Part shown: positions 46,385 through 55,103 of the stretch, in pieces
Layout: every line of letters begins with the position of its first letter
How positions within the stretch are numbered: position 1 is the first letter of the stretch
Assembly: GCA_029233985.1 (NCBI GenBank)
Contig: JARGOK010000002.1
Span: 62,001-126,000, forward strand
Length of the DNA stretch: 64,000 nt
Direction: 5' to 3'
Source of the DNA: Candidatus Altimarinota bacterium
GTDB taxonomy: Bacteria > Patescibacteriota > Gracilibacteria > JAUYGZ01
The notes under the pieces: model-generated
Database searches by the model: none
Seen by the model: the letters and a program-made list of their open reading frames with translations, nothing else
What the model was told of the DNA's origin: nothing
Translations under genes and position numbers: made by a program

Positions 46385-46815
46385 TCTTATTTTTAAATCA
46401 GGCGCCAGTATAAACCAAAAATCGATATTTTCAAGCCTTTATATAATCCAAGCATCAGTAAAAATAAAAAAATCAAGCACTCATAAACAGTCGCAAACGA
46501 TATAAAACCAAATTACAGACCTTCATATTCCAGATATTAGATACAGGCATCTACCATCCCCACATCAAGTACGAGGCTGCTCTACTCATCGAGCAATATT
46601 CTTTGATTTCTTTATGAGCTATCCAAGCTTCCTTGCTTCCTCCAAAGTTTCACAATCAAAAAACCTTACCAATTCCAATTACCAATTCTTGTGGTTATAT
46701 AAGTGTGAGCATCCCTGTGTTCTTTTAATCTTCCTTCTAGACTATTCGTACTCTCAATACAAAATCTTGTACCCTCAAGAATGCAAAGTCCAATTTTCAT
46801 ACGATATTTTCTAAA

Positions 46816-46891
46816 TGGTGGGACAGCCGGGATTCGAACCCGGGACCATCAGCTTAAAAGGCTGCTGCTCTACCAACTGAGCTACTGTCCC
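46816..46891 (-). tRNA. tRNA-Lys (UUU)
   Basis: 76 bases with encoded CCA. GGGACAG acceptor, AGCTCAGTTGGTAGAGC D-arm, anticodon loop CTTTTAA with anticodon TTT, GGTTCGAATCC T-arm. Confidence 0.95.
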
Positions 46892-47019
46892 AAAAGCATC
46901 TATAAAGGCTCATGAGCCAAAATTTGCTCATCTATAGTACCAATCTTTTGTCTTTTAACAAGTAAAAACAGCTTGTTTCTACTGTATTTTTGATAGTATA
47001 GACGTGTTAATTATCATAT

Positions 47020-47574
47020 ATGAAAAAAATCTCACATCTCTTGTTGTTTCTCGTCATGATTCCTTTCCTTACGGGATGTTTTGGATCCACTGGAGAAGAA
47101 ACAGATACATCACTTGAACGCCAAATCTTTAAGAATTTTTCGGTAGATACTCCAAGCACATGGAGAAAGATTTCTGAGGAAAACTTTGCAAATACTATTC
47201 CAAACGAAACAGTTGCCTTATTTATAAAAAAGATAGACGGTGATGACTTCATACAAAATCTAAATATCGTAAAAGAATCTATCAACACTGATGCAAGCTC
47301 TCTAGAATATGCAAAAGCAAATATCCTCTTAGGGTCAAAAGCCATAATAGATTATCGCCCCATTAATACCGAACAAACCACAATTCGAGAATCAGAGACG
47401 GTTATTCATACATTTCGAGCAAGAAACTCGAGCACAGACCCTCTTCGTCACTTTTCTCAATCATTCTATGCACGTGACCGTATCGCATACACCCTGACCT
47501 GTATTTCAAAAGATGATGATCAGGCACAACAAGAAGCTTGTGCAACGGCCGTCTCTAGCTTTAGATTCCTTTAA
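47020..47574 (+). CDS. Lipoprotein, PsbP/DcrB-like
   Basis: 184 residues. MKKISHLLLFLVMIPFLTGC gives a signal peptide with lipobox LTGC. The mature part has KNFSVDTPSTWRKISEENF near its start and ends in TAVSSFRFL, the pattern of PsbP/DcrB-like lipoproteins (DUF1795-type) found in many bacteria, of unknown job. It lies alone between two tRNA genes. Confidence 0.7.
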   Translation: MKKISHLLLFLVMIPFLTGCFGSTGEETDTSLERQIFKNFSVDTPSTWRKISEENFANTIPNETVALFIKKIDGDDFIQNLNIVKESINTDASSLEYAKANILLGSKAIIDYRPINTEQTTIRESETVIHTFRARNSSTDPLRHFSQSFYARDRIAYTLTCISKDDDQAQQEACATAVSSFRFL

Positions 47575-47621
47575 TTCAGGGTTTCAGGCTGGACATTTTT
47601 ATGGTAAATTTTCTTAGTACT

Positions 47622-47698
47622 GGTGCCGTGGCGAAGTGGCTTAACGCTTCGGTTTGCAAAACCGACATTCATGGGTTCGAATCCCATCGGCACCTCCA
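47622..47698 (+). tRNA. tRNA-Cys (GCA)
   Basis: 77 bases with discriminator T and encoded CCA. GGTGCCG / CGGCACC acceptor, GAAGTGGCTTAACGC D-arm, anticodon GCA in TTTGCAAAA, GGTTCGAATCC T-arm. Confidence 0.94.
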
Positions 47699-47844
47699 TT
47701 CTCATGCCATCAAATCTTTAGAAACAGCTCAAACGATTAAGCTATTTTAATAAAACCAAAGAAAGTGTGACTCTGGTCACGAACTCAGAGTGCACATCAC
47801 AAAATTATCCATAGAATGAATACAATATCTCTTTATTCATTCTT

Positions 47845-48213
47845 ATGAACACTCTCACCCAACAGACAGATAACATCATCGAACAACAACAGAATCCACC
47901 AATAAATAAATCTCCAATTCCACAACAGTGGACCAGTCAAGGGCTCACAAACATTATGAACTCCCCTCTTTATGTTCTCATTTTTCATCCTTTTCAAGAC
48001 AGAGTCTCAGATAATCAAGAAACTCACTCTCCAAATATCGTTCGTTGTACTTGCGGGTACTCCTTCCCAACAAGTTCGATTAGAGTCTTCATCCTTGGAA
48101 CACTAGAAAAAAAGAGCAACTATCAGCGAAACAAAGTACCACTGACATCATTTACACCTGCAGCGATACAAGACGCCAAGCGTGATATTTTTTCTAAAGA
48201 CAAGGTGAGTTGA
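47845..48213 (+). CDS. Doubtful small protein overlapping the next gene
   Basis: 122 residues; Gln-rich N-terminus, one CTCGYSF cysteine pair. Its last 91 bases run antisense to the 3' end of the formylglutamate-amidohydrolase-like gene, so the C-terminus may not be genuine. The upstream 145 bases offer no clear promoter. Kept because nothing else fills the stretch. Confidence 0.3.
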   Translation: MNTLTQQTDNIIEQQQNPPINKSPIPQQWTSQGLTNIMNSPLYVLIFHPFQDRVSDNQETHSPNIVRCTCGYSFPTSSIRVFILGTLEKKSNYQRNKVPLTSFTPAAIQDAKRDIFSKDKVS

Positions 48214-49010
48214 GATAAATCGTATCCATCACTATAAGGATCTTCATTGCTAATTTCAGACTTGCAGATATCGAGTACAGCACACGCTCCCGACCTAACA
48301 AAGGGCGCTGTCGACTGAAGATCTGTAGAATGATACGGGTCATTTCGAGAAAATTTGTAATAATCTCGTCTTAAATGAGTTTGGAGTGCTTGTCTCAAAT
48401 ATCTTGTTTCATCGTGCTCATTTCCATTCAAACCTGTTACAAAAGTACTCTGTCGCTGAGAAACTCTATTGTCAGGATCATTCCAAGCATCTGCAAAGGC
48501 TCCCAGGTTTCCAGGCTTGAGTTCAGGCTTCTCAGCGATATTAAAATCACTCATAGTATGAATATCCAGACAAACACCACCTGCTGATTCAATTTCTTCG
48601 CGGATAAATGACTGAGCTTGAACACACTTGGTCATAAAAAGCTCATACAAACGCTCTCTATACCCATAAGACAAAACATTCATAAAAGCATGTTCACGGA
48701 CCCGGTGCATATCGAGAAGCCCTCTCGTAAAAGTACACTCTATCACTATCACCCTGAACTGATAGATATGGCTCAGTATACGAGCAATCTCATGAGCCAA
48801 CTGGGTAGCTCCATGGTCATATTCCACATCAAAATATTTTTTTAAATGAGGAAGATCATCTGGATGAAAAGTCTCCAAGAGACCAGGGTGTTGGTCTAAA
48901 AAATCACTTCCTACTCCATGTCGAGAAGTAATGACCAGATCAGGTTTTCCATCGAATTTTTGAGGATACCGAGTAGGAAAAACGGAATTTCTCTTTTCTA
49001 AATCAAACAT
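48123..49010 (-). CDS. N-formylglutamate amidohydrolase-like protein
   Basis: 295 residues. DLVITSRHGVGSDFLDQ near 25, DHGATQLAHEIARIL, ECTFTRGLLDMHR near 90 and LDIHTMSD near 150 give the His/Glu/Arg set of the zinc-dependent N-formylglutamate amidohydrolase fold. A histidine-use gene cluster is not present, so the actual substrate is unknown. The 326 bases before it (49011-49336) hold no gene, only AT-rich sequence. Confidence 0.65.
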   Translation of the reverse strand: MFDLEKRNSVFPTRYPQKFDGKPDLVITSRHGVGSDFLDQHPGLLETFHPDDLPHLKKYFDVEYDHGATQLAHEIARILSHIYQFRVIVIECTFTRGLLDMHRVREHAFMNVLSYGYRERLYELFMTKCVQAQSFIREEIESAGGVCLDIHTMSDFNIAEKPELKPGNLGAFADAWNDPDNRVSQRQSTFVTGLNGNEHDETRYLRQALQTHLRRDYYKFSRNDPYHSTDLQSTAPFVRSGACAVLDICKSEISNEDPYSDGYDLSQLTLSLEKISRLASCIAAGVNDVSGTLFR

Positions 49011-49336
49011 AAATATATCAAAAAAAGGAATAAAAGAACTTGAGAAAGCATAAATGCTCTAACAACAGCATTCCTTCAAGCAACATTCTCCAACAAAAAG
49101 GGCTAGTCCAAAGCCAATCTGTAGTGAAGAATTCATAGAAATAATTTATGTGTGAGTACTCTAATAAAAAAAAGCAGAATTCACAAATAAGTTTTTAGAA
49201 AGAAACCCAAACGTCGCTAAAGACGTCTTCGCAATGAAGGCATTCCACGTGCTATGTATCATTTTTTAAGTTGTCGAGATAAGACATCATCAAACAAAAA
49301 TACCTTGTTTCATGTCCATGTTTTCGTTCACAGGGT

Positions 49337-50056
49337 CTATCTCTTCATCCGTTGTTCTTTCACATAATCACTCCCAACACGCTCATCAGCATTCAAAAAA
49401 TCCTTTCCATAGAGCTCATAAAGCCACTGATAGGTCTTTTCAAATGTTCCCTGCCAAAACCCAAAACTCCCCCAACAAAAAGGAAGCGCCATCGGGAGGA
49501 GATAGCTGGTTGTATTAAAGATCAAATACAAGATCAGCATAACTAAAAAGAAGGCAAAGATCGCCACAGCAGAGCTATACAAGACTAAAAGCAGATGACG
49601 ACTATCGCTCACAATCTCCATCGCTAATACAGAAAAAATCGTACACACTCCCATCAAAATAAGGGCAATAATACTCAAAGACTCAAAGCTCTGCAAAGAA
49701 AGCAACAAGCTCAGTGGTGTAGAAACAAGAAAAACAATCGTAATCAGCCAAAAAACATGCGACAGCGTCGAAAGCAGAAAGGGGTAGCGCTCTTTATCCG
49801 TGTAATAAAAGAAAGTCAGACTCGCGAGAGAGGAGACCAGTATCGCTACATAGCTAATAACCAAAGCAATAAATACGATAAATGGATGAACACCTACCTC
49901 TACAGCTGCAATATAAGAAGAAGCAAAAGTTCCACTCAAGAGCACTCCTATCAACAAAACAAGACTCCCAAACCCACCACCAAACACCCCAGCCACCGTT
50001 CGAAAGAACACATCTGAAACATTGACTACAGGACTTTTTGGAAAATCGTACGGCAC
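49337..50056 (-). CDS. Polytopic membrane protein, unknown
   Basis: 239 residues with about six hydrophobic helices (residues 15-200), a short soluble N-terminus and a basic C-terminal tail ending KEQRMKR. Family not recognised. It precedes lspA on the opposite side of a 153-base gap and shares its direction. Confidence 0.6.
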   Translation of the reverse strand: MPYDFPKSPVVNVSDVFFRTVAGVFGGGFGSLVLLIGVLLSGTFASSYIAAVEVGVHPFIVFIALVISYVAILVSSLASLTFFYYTDKERYPFLLSTLSHVFWLITIVFLVSTPLSLLLSLQSFESLSIIALILMGVCTIFSVLAMEIVSDSRHLLLVLYSSAVAIFAFFLVMLILYLIFNTTSYLLPMALPFCWGSFGFWQGTFEKTYQWLYELYGKDFLNADERVGSDYVKEQRMKR

Positions 50057-50209
50057 AATATAGAGTTAGGAATTACAACCCAGTATAAGCCCCAACTGAA
50101 CAAAAAGGCATCATGATTTGTGTCATCAGACCATAAGAGGGCTGTCTCTACTTGTCATTCTTGTATGCCTTTACTGAGACCCGTTCCACTTCTAAAGACG
50201 AGAGACATC

Positions 50210-50635
50210 CTACACCTCAAGCTTCTTATAAAAAAACACCATCAGCCCAACTCCCACAAAAACAAACATATCTGCCAAATTAAAGATCGGGTACCAATAA
50301 ATCTGAATAAAATCCACTACAGCGCCTTCAGTAAATCGGTCAACGAGATTACCAAGGGCTCCACCAATCACCAAAGCCTGAACAGTATGAGAAAACAAAG
50401 AGCTCTTTATATATTGAGAAAAGTAAAAAAGAAGCCCACAAATAATGAGTATATTTATGCTAATCACCCACCATCCCGTAATAGGAACTGAAAAGGCTAC
50501 ACCTTCATTAAAAGACAATCGAAACCCAACTTGTCCATCGATCAACCACCACGGAAGTTCATCAGCTGCCAAAACCCATTGCTTCGAAAGCTGATCAACA
50601 AGTAGTATAGATAATGTGAAAATAAAAACTCTCAT
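50210..50635 (-). CDS. lspA: Signal peptidase II (prolipoprotein signal peptidase)
   Basis: 141 residues, four membrane helices. The two catalytic aspartates lie in GALGNLVDRFTEGAVVDFI and FNLADMFVFVG, both typical. It cleaves lipoprotein signal peptides after diacylglyceryl transfer and would process the lipobox proteins seen at 14111, 14933, 31437 and 47020. Confidence 0.93.
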   Translation of the reverse strand: MRVFIFTLSILLVDQLSKQWVLAADELPWWLIDGQVGFRLSFNEGVAFSVPITGWWVISINILIICGLLFYFSQYIKSSLFSHTVQALVIGGALGNLVDRFTEGAVVDFIQIYWYPIFNLADMFVFVGVGLMVFFYKKLEV

Positions 50636-50752
50636 ACAAAATAATTAAGAAACCGCTTCAAACACCTTCCAGAGAATACACGACAGGATGCTTCAGCCCC
50701 TATATCCTACGCTAATCTTCGGAGAATAGGGTTTCTGTTCTAAATCCCAACA

Positions 50753-51925
50753 ATGAAACGATCCTACAACTACTCCATCCTTGCTACCGCGCTCGCCCTC
50801 AGTTTTTTTGGACTCGCAATGATCGCTTCTGTCAGTGTATACGAATCCTTCAACACCTTTCAACAAAACGACTTTTATTTCTGGAGAAGAATGGGACACA
50901 TGATCATTGCATTATCTGCAATGGGCGCCTGCATGATCATCCCCTATCGCTTTTGGGAAAAAATCTCTCTAGTCGTCATGACTGTTTCCGTAGGGATGCT
51001 CCTTTTTGTCTTTTCTTCTTTTGGAAACGATTATGGAACAGCCACCAGCTGGATAGATATTCCTTTTCTCCCTTCTATTCAACCAGTAGAAATCGCAAAA
51101 TTTGGCCTCATTATCTACCTCGCTCATTGGATGGCAGAAAACAAACCAGATATAAAGCATTTTCATTATGGGTTTACTCCTTTTGTCATCATCCTTAGTC
51201 TTGTTCTGATCCCACTCGCCCTCCAACCAGATTTTGGATCCCTTATCGTTATTCTTCTCACAGCTGTTGCTGTCTTCCTGGTGGCAGGAGGAAGCATTTT
51301 TCAGGTCACCGCTGGAGGAATTCTTGCGGGTCTTCTGGGAATGATTATCGCCCTAAATGTCGACTACATCTACAATCGCTTTGTAACGTTTTTCAATCCC
51401 GAAGCTGATGCTCTTGGAATCGGGTATCAAGTAAAAAACGCCCTCACAGCTATTGGAAGTGGTGGCTTTTTTGGTCTAGGGTTTGGTCAATCCATACAAA
51501 AGAATGGGTATCTGCCTGAAGTCCAAGGTGACACCATTTTTGCAGCAGTAGGAGAAGAAATGGGCTTCATCAGAACAGCCATCATCCTCATTCTCTTCGC
51601 TACTTTTGCATGGAAAAGCTACGACATGGCCAGGAAAACCAAAGACTGGTTTGGAAAGCTCATCGTCATCGGTTTTGCCACCTCTATCACTGTCCAAGCT
51701 GTCATTAATATCGCTGTAAACATGGCACTTTTCCCAAACACCGGAATAACCCTCCCCTTTATTAGCTATGGAGGAAGTTCTCTCATGATGACTATGGCCT
51801 CAGTAGGAATCATTCTCAATGTCTCTCGAAACGGATCATCTCAACACCATTACAACCAAAAACAACGCTCAAGAACGATCAAAAGAGGAGCTAGAAAGCG
51901 ACAATCCAACTATGTCTATCGATAA
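50753..51925 (+). CDS. ftsW: SEDS-family peptidoglycan polymerase (FtsW/RodA/SpoVE)
   Basis: 390 residues, about ten membrane helices. GTATSWIDIPFLPSIQPVEIAKFGLIIYLAHW near 95-130, LALQPDFGSL near 155, GIGYQVKNALTAIGSGGFFGLGFGQSIQKNGYLPEVQGDTIFAAVGEEMGF near 215-265 and NTGITLPFISYGGSSL near 330 are the SEDS signatures; the catalytic Asp is in the PEVQGDTIFA loop. FtsW or RodA cannot be told apart by eye, so the symbol is provisional. Divergent from lspA. Confidence 0.88.
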   Translation: MKRSYNYSILATALALSFFGLAMIASVSVYESFNTFQQNDFYFWRRMGHMIIALSAMGACMIIPYRFWEKISLVVMTVSVGMLLFVFSSFGNDYGTATSWIDIPFLPSIQPVEIAKFGLIIYLAHWMAENKPDIKHFHYGFTPFVIILSLVLIPLALQPDFGSLIVILLTAVAVFLVAGGSIFQVTAGGILAGLLGMIIALNVDYIYNRFVTFFNPEADALGIGYQVKNALTAIGSGGFFGLGFGQSIQKNGYLPEVQGDTIFAAVGEEMGFIRTAIILILFATFAWKSYDMARKTKDWFGKLIVIGFATSITVQAVINIAVNMALFPNTGITLPFISYGGSSLMMTMASVGIILNVSRNGSSQHHYNQKQRSRTIKRGARKRQSNYVYR

Positions 51926-51991
51926 AAACTAGCTCAGAAGCCCCACCTCCTTTAAAGGAGAGACACTCTAAAAACAGAAATACATACCGAC

Positions 51992-52063
51992 ATTACGAGC
52001 AAACGGAGCGTTCTTTGTTGAAGTGAAGCATAGCAACCTCGCCACCTTCAGTAATTCATACAC
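51992..52063 (+). repeat. Copy of a dispersed repeat
   Basis: CATTACGAGCAAACGGAGCG followed by GAAGTGAAGCATAGCAACC and CACCTTCAGTAATTC resembles sequences at 13922-13963 (CATTGCGAGCAAAGCGTCG, GTGAAGTAATTC) and 33716-33763 (CATAGCAAGCAAAGCG, CACCTTCAATAATTC). All are intergenic. Confidence 0.5.
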
Positions 52064-52141
52064 ATCCTCTCTGGGCTATCTACTTGCAAGGCAATAGAGG
52101 TTTCACAATGTCTCCAAATACCTCATTCTCCCCAGATTCTA

Positions 52142-52169
52142 TTGCATAAAGCCCTCTATTTGCTATAAT
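52142..52169 (+). promoter_or_regulatory. Promoter of the RRM gene
   Basis: TTGCAT at 52142-52147, 16 bases, TATAAT at 52164-52169. It leaves a leader of about 90 bases, long enough for cold-shock-type control, though no fold is clear. The rest of the 340-base gap 51926-52265 holds the dispersed repeat. Confidence 0.6.
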
Positions 52170-52265
52170 AAGAGTGTTAACTTTTGTTCTAGATCGGTAG
52201 GAGGCCTTAGCTAAATACATGGATCATGAAAACAAAGTGCCGTGTATTTCTTAATTTTTTTTCAC

Positions 52266-52538
52266 ATGGCTAAGAAACTTTTCGTCGGTAACATCTCTTG
52301 GGGGATGGATACCGCAGCTCTACAAGCAGCTTTTGCTTCTTACGGAGAAATCGAAGACTGTATCGTGATCACTGACAAGTTCAGCGGACGATCAAAAGGA
52401 TTCGGATTCGTTACTTTCACAGACGACGCTGCAGCTGATGCTGCTATCGCTGAAATGAATGGTAAGGAAATGGAAGGTCGAGAACTCGTTGTAAACGAAG
52501 CTCGTCCTCGTGAAGAACGTCCTCCACGTCAGTTCTAA
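52266..52538 (+). CDS. RRM-domain RNA-binding protein
   Basis: 90 residues from ATG at 52266 (MAKKLFVGNISWGMDTAAL). One RNA recognition motif fills it: RNP2 LFVGNI near 5 and RNP1 SKGFGFVTF near 45, then ELVVNEARPREERPPRQF. Bacterial single-RRM proteins of this kind (Rbp-like) are often cold-induced RNA chaperones. Monocistronic, with its own promoter and terminator. It is the last ordinary gene before the integron-like array. Confidence 0.92.
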   Translation: MAKKLFVGNISWGMDTAALQAAFASYGEIEDCIVITDKFSGRSKGFGFVTFTDDAAADAAIAEMNGKEMEGRELVVNEARPREERPPRQF

Positions 52539-52560
52539 TAGAACTCTCAATGAGACTTTC

Positions 52561-52599
52561 AAAAAGACCTTGTATCAATTGATACAGGGTCTTTTTTTA
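52561..52599 (+). terminator. Rho-independent terminator of the RRM gene
   Basis: AAGACC and TGTATC around 52563-52576 pair with GATACA and GGTCTT around 52581-52592 across an AATT loop, followed by TTTTTTT. Its end touches the stop codon of the convergent recombinase gene. Confidence 0.92.
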
Positions 52600-53418
52600 G
52601 AACGGACTCTGAATATTCAACAGTGCAGACTTCGCAACCTTCGTATACACCTGAGTGGTCCGAATGCTCGAATGCCCAAGCAAACTTTGTACATACCGAA
52701 GATTGGTGCCATTTTCTAACAAGTGCGTTGCAAAACTGTGGCGAAGAGAATGAAAAGTAGCAGGTTTTTTTATCCCAACAGCCTTCAACGCTCTTTCAAA
52801 AACCTTTTGGAGAGATCGAGAACTCAAGTTCCCCCCCCTTTCACTTTCAAAAACCGCAGCATCTCCACCCCTATTCTTACAATACTCAAAAAGAGAATCT
52901 TTCAATCTTTCCGGTAATAGCGTGACCCGATCCTTACAGCCTTTGGCAGCCTTCAGATGAATCGAATTCGTATCAAAACATATATCACCCACCTGGAGTG
53001 CAGTCACCTCAGAAATCCTCAGTCCCGAGCCATATGCCAAAGATATCATCAAGTGATGCTTGAAATTTGTTACGCGTGATAACAGCACCTCTATCTCATG
53101 ATGAGACAGCACAACTGGTAATTTTTTTGCTCGATACGATGAAGGGATATCCACTATCAGTGGCTTTTTTAAAACATATCTCGAAAAGGCCTGAAAAGAT
53201 TGCTTATAAGTATTCAATGTAGAGGAAGCATAATTATATTTCAAATGCCTCTCAACAACGAACGCTCTCAAATTCAACGGATTAAATTCTTGAAAATCAT
53301 AACACTCAAAAAAAGCTTCCAGATTACTTAAGTACATCTTCACCGTCCGAGGACTCTTCTTCCGAAGCAATAATTCTTCACGAAAAACCTTCAAATATTC
53401 TTCTTTCATATCATTCAT
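52597..53418 (-). CDS. Tyrosine recombinase of the array (Xer/IntI-like)
   Basis: 273 residues. N-terminal SAM-like core-binding domain at 1-85 (SPRTVKMYLSNLEAFF), catalytic domain after KLPVVLSHHEIEVLL. Active residues are all present: Arg134 (GSGLRISEV), Lys159 (AAKGCKDR), His223 and Arg226 (FHSLRHSFATHLL), His249 (LLGHSS), Tyr258 (TTQVYT). The C-terminus IQSPF recalls the SPL ending of IntI. It is shorter than typical IntI (about 320-340) because the insertion between KNRGG and the SLQKVFERA helix is missing. Head-to-tail divergence from the cassettes is the classic integron layout. Start at 53418; M at 53409 is possible. Confidence 0.85.
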   Translation of the reverse strand: MNDMKEEYLKVFREELLLRKKSPRTVKMYLSNLEAFFECYDFQEFNPLNLRAFVVERHLKYNYASSTLNTYKQSFQAFSRYVLKKPLIVDIPSSYRAKKLPVVLSHHEIEVLLSRVTNFKHHLMISLAYGSGLRISEVTALQVGDICFDTNSIHLKAAKGCKDRVTLLPERLKDSLFEYCKNRGGDAAVFESERGGNLSSRSLQKVFERALKAVGIKKPATFHSLRHSFATHLLENGTNLRYVQSLLGHSSIRTTQVYTKVAKSALLNIQSPF

Positions 53419-53515
53419 CTAAAAACTACAATTCATTTTCTTTTTACTCCCAGTTCGGATAATAAGCAAAAAAGTGGTGTTGACAGGTAAACAGTTCGTA
53501 TATACTGGAGTTGTC
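53419..53515 (+). other. attI-like recombination site
   Basis: The 91 bases upstream of the recombinase start lead to GTTGTCCGAC with the core G at 53509. GTTGTCC plus the following bases of cassette 1 are complementary to the sequence just before attC1 (GGACAAC at 54864-54870 and beyond), so the junction is fixed by cassette 1 itself. The part to the left shows no attC-like palindrome, as expected for attI. Confidence 0.6.
53479..53505 (+). promoter_or_regulatory. Possible cassette promoter (Pc-like)
   Basis: TTGACA at 53479-53484, 15 bases, TATACT at 53500-53505, pointing into the cassettes from within the attI region. The spacing is short, so activity is uncertain. Cassette 1's gene runs the other way. 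Confidence 0.4.
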
Positions 53516-53722
53516 CGACATTTCTGTTTGGGAATCTCTTAATTTGGATAAAATGGGTACTTTTTCTTAGGAAGAACACAATACACCCCCTCCCCACCCA
53601 AAAAACAATTCCATAAAATAAGTAAAACAGCCACCTCTGAGAGTGGTTACTATTCACCGCATGCTTAAAAATACACCTCAGTGGCTTACGAGGAAAGAAA
53701 ATATTCAAAATAAAAACAAAGA

Positions 53723-54682
53723 TCAAAGATCAATCTGACCCATCACCGCCGACCGCAAACGCGCCCCAGGAGCGTCAAGCACTAGACTGCGCACAGACAG
53801 GTTCACGCTCCGAGCGTTCGGATTCCAATCAACCACGCCAACAAGGCCATTTTCCTCATCTATTTCCTGAAGGAGTGTATATTGCCATTCGTACTTCGCA
53901 TCTCGCCTCGTGCTTTCACCTTCATATTCACATCCTAGTGGTTTGGCTTGAACTAACGAGTCCATCATGAGAACAGCAGCCGATCCAAAATTGAGTCTTT
54001 GCACACCTGTATCTTGGTAGCGCCTATCAAACTCTCCAATCCGTCCTCTAAAGTCTTGTAGAGCACTATCCCACTCAGGAATATCAACTCGTTGTGCCCC
54101 ATCGACGATAGCCCAACGATAGCCGGGGATCTTTTTTCCTTCCTGAGCTAAGGCATTGAGTGAATTTCGAGTGAAATCTGATAAATATGGCGTTTGCTGC
54201 CCTTCCATGGTACGGCAAGCTTCACAATTTAAAGCCTGCACATACCGCTGAGCATTGGTAATTGGATAGATCACAAGACGCGGTTCTTTAAATTGTAGTA
54301 CTTCCTGAGCTTGGCGTGGAGTCAACTGAGATCGGATTGACTCAAGTACTTGCTCAGGTTCCGGCAGAGCAACGTCTCCTTGATCCGGATTGACCTCAAA
54401 AAGAGCCATTGTAGTTAACGCATGGTGTATTTGATTAAGCTCATTGTCAACTCGCTCTAGCAATAATGCCATAACTTGAAGAATTGCACGCCTCTCTTCG
54501 GGAATATTGTCTACTTGAGCTAGGGTAGCTGCCCGAACGTTCGAAGCTACTGAAATAAGAGCTGATGCCAGTTGAGGCTCTTCACCGCCATTTCTCACAA
54601 CTACTCGCAAAAGAGCTACTCCTTCACTAGGAGCTCCGCTTGCTCTTACCGCTCGTTCGAGTTTTCTTACACCCTCATCCAT
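53723..54682 (-). CDS. Cassette 1: hypothetical protein, reversed orientation
   Basis: 319 residues, start MDEGVRKLERAVRASGAPS. Helical N-terminal half, then a mixed half with YPITNAQRYVQALNCEACRTMEGQ, YRWAIVDGAQRVDIPEWD and a C-terminal KYEWQYTLLQEIDEENGLVGVVDW. No family recognised. It is transcribed toward the recombinase, against the usual cassette direction, so it cannot use a promoter in attI. Only the unused flanks and the long inverted arms share the cassette with it. Confidence 0.6.
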   Translation of the reverse strand: MDEGVRKLERAVRASGAPSEGVALLRVVVRNGGEEPQLASALISVASNVRAATLAQVDNIPEERRAILQVMALLLERVDNELNQIHHALTTMALFEVNPDQGDVALPEPEQVLESIRSQLTPRQAQEVLQFKEPRLVIYPITNAQRYVQALNCEACRTMEGQQTPYLSDFTRNSLNALAQEGKKIPGYRWAIVDGAQRVDIPEWDSALQDFRGRIGEFDRRYQDTGVQRLNFGSAAVLMMDSLVQAKPLGCEYEGESTRRDAKYEWQYTLLQEIDEENGLVGVVDWNPNARSVNLSVRSLVLDAPGARLRSAVMGQIDL

Positions 54683-54863
54683 GTTTTATGCTTAAACTAT
54701 CATTACATTATACCATACTTTTGACTGGATTTGTTAAGAATTTTTTAAAAATATAGGAGAATTGTTTTCGCCCCCTCCTTTCTCTCTCTACAGAGAGAGA
54801 CCAGAAAATTTAAGGTAAAAGTGCCCATTTTAACAATATATACGATTCCCAAACAGAGACAAC

Positions 54864-54948
54864 GGACAACAGCCTGCTATCCTACATATCGACGCGGTTC
54901 AACAATTATACCGCACCGATTCGTCGGATCAGCATGCAAACGTTGTAT
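54864..54948 (+). repeat. attC1
   Basis: Left arm GGACAAC then AGCCTGCTATCC; right arm GGATCAGCATGC, AAAC and GTTGTAT at 54942-54948. Extra unpaired bases occur on the right arm, and a second stem TATCGACGCGGT / ACCGCACCGATT forms the terminal part around 54888-54921. These are the elements of an attC fold. Confidence 0.85.
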
Positions 54949-55033
54949 GACATCCATTCTTCTTCCTCTGTTCCAGAGGATTTTCACTCTGCTTTAGGGG
55001 AAATAAATAAGTAATTCAGGACAAGATTTTTCT
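54942..55033 (+). repeat. Left arm of cassette 2's long terminal inverted repeat
   Basis: Three blocks pair with the right arm at 56565-56633: GTTGTATGA plus CCATTCTTCT near 54942-54963, a 16-base block 54981-54996 with 56588-56603, and a 25-base perfect block 55008-55032 with 56565-56589. The arms enclose the reverse transcriptase gene. Confidence 0.85.
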
Positions 55034-55103
55034 CTAAGAAAGACTAATAAGAAAACACCTGAAGGTGTAGAATGGAACAAGGGAAATAAGATAATACAAT
55101 AAA

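Noticed and set aside
46614-46814. 66-residue plus-strand frame
   Set aside because: No ribosome site, no motif, runs to the edge of tRNA-Lys; composition is that of intergenic DNA.
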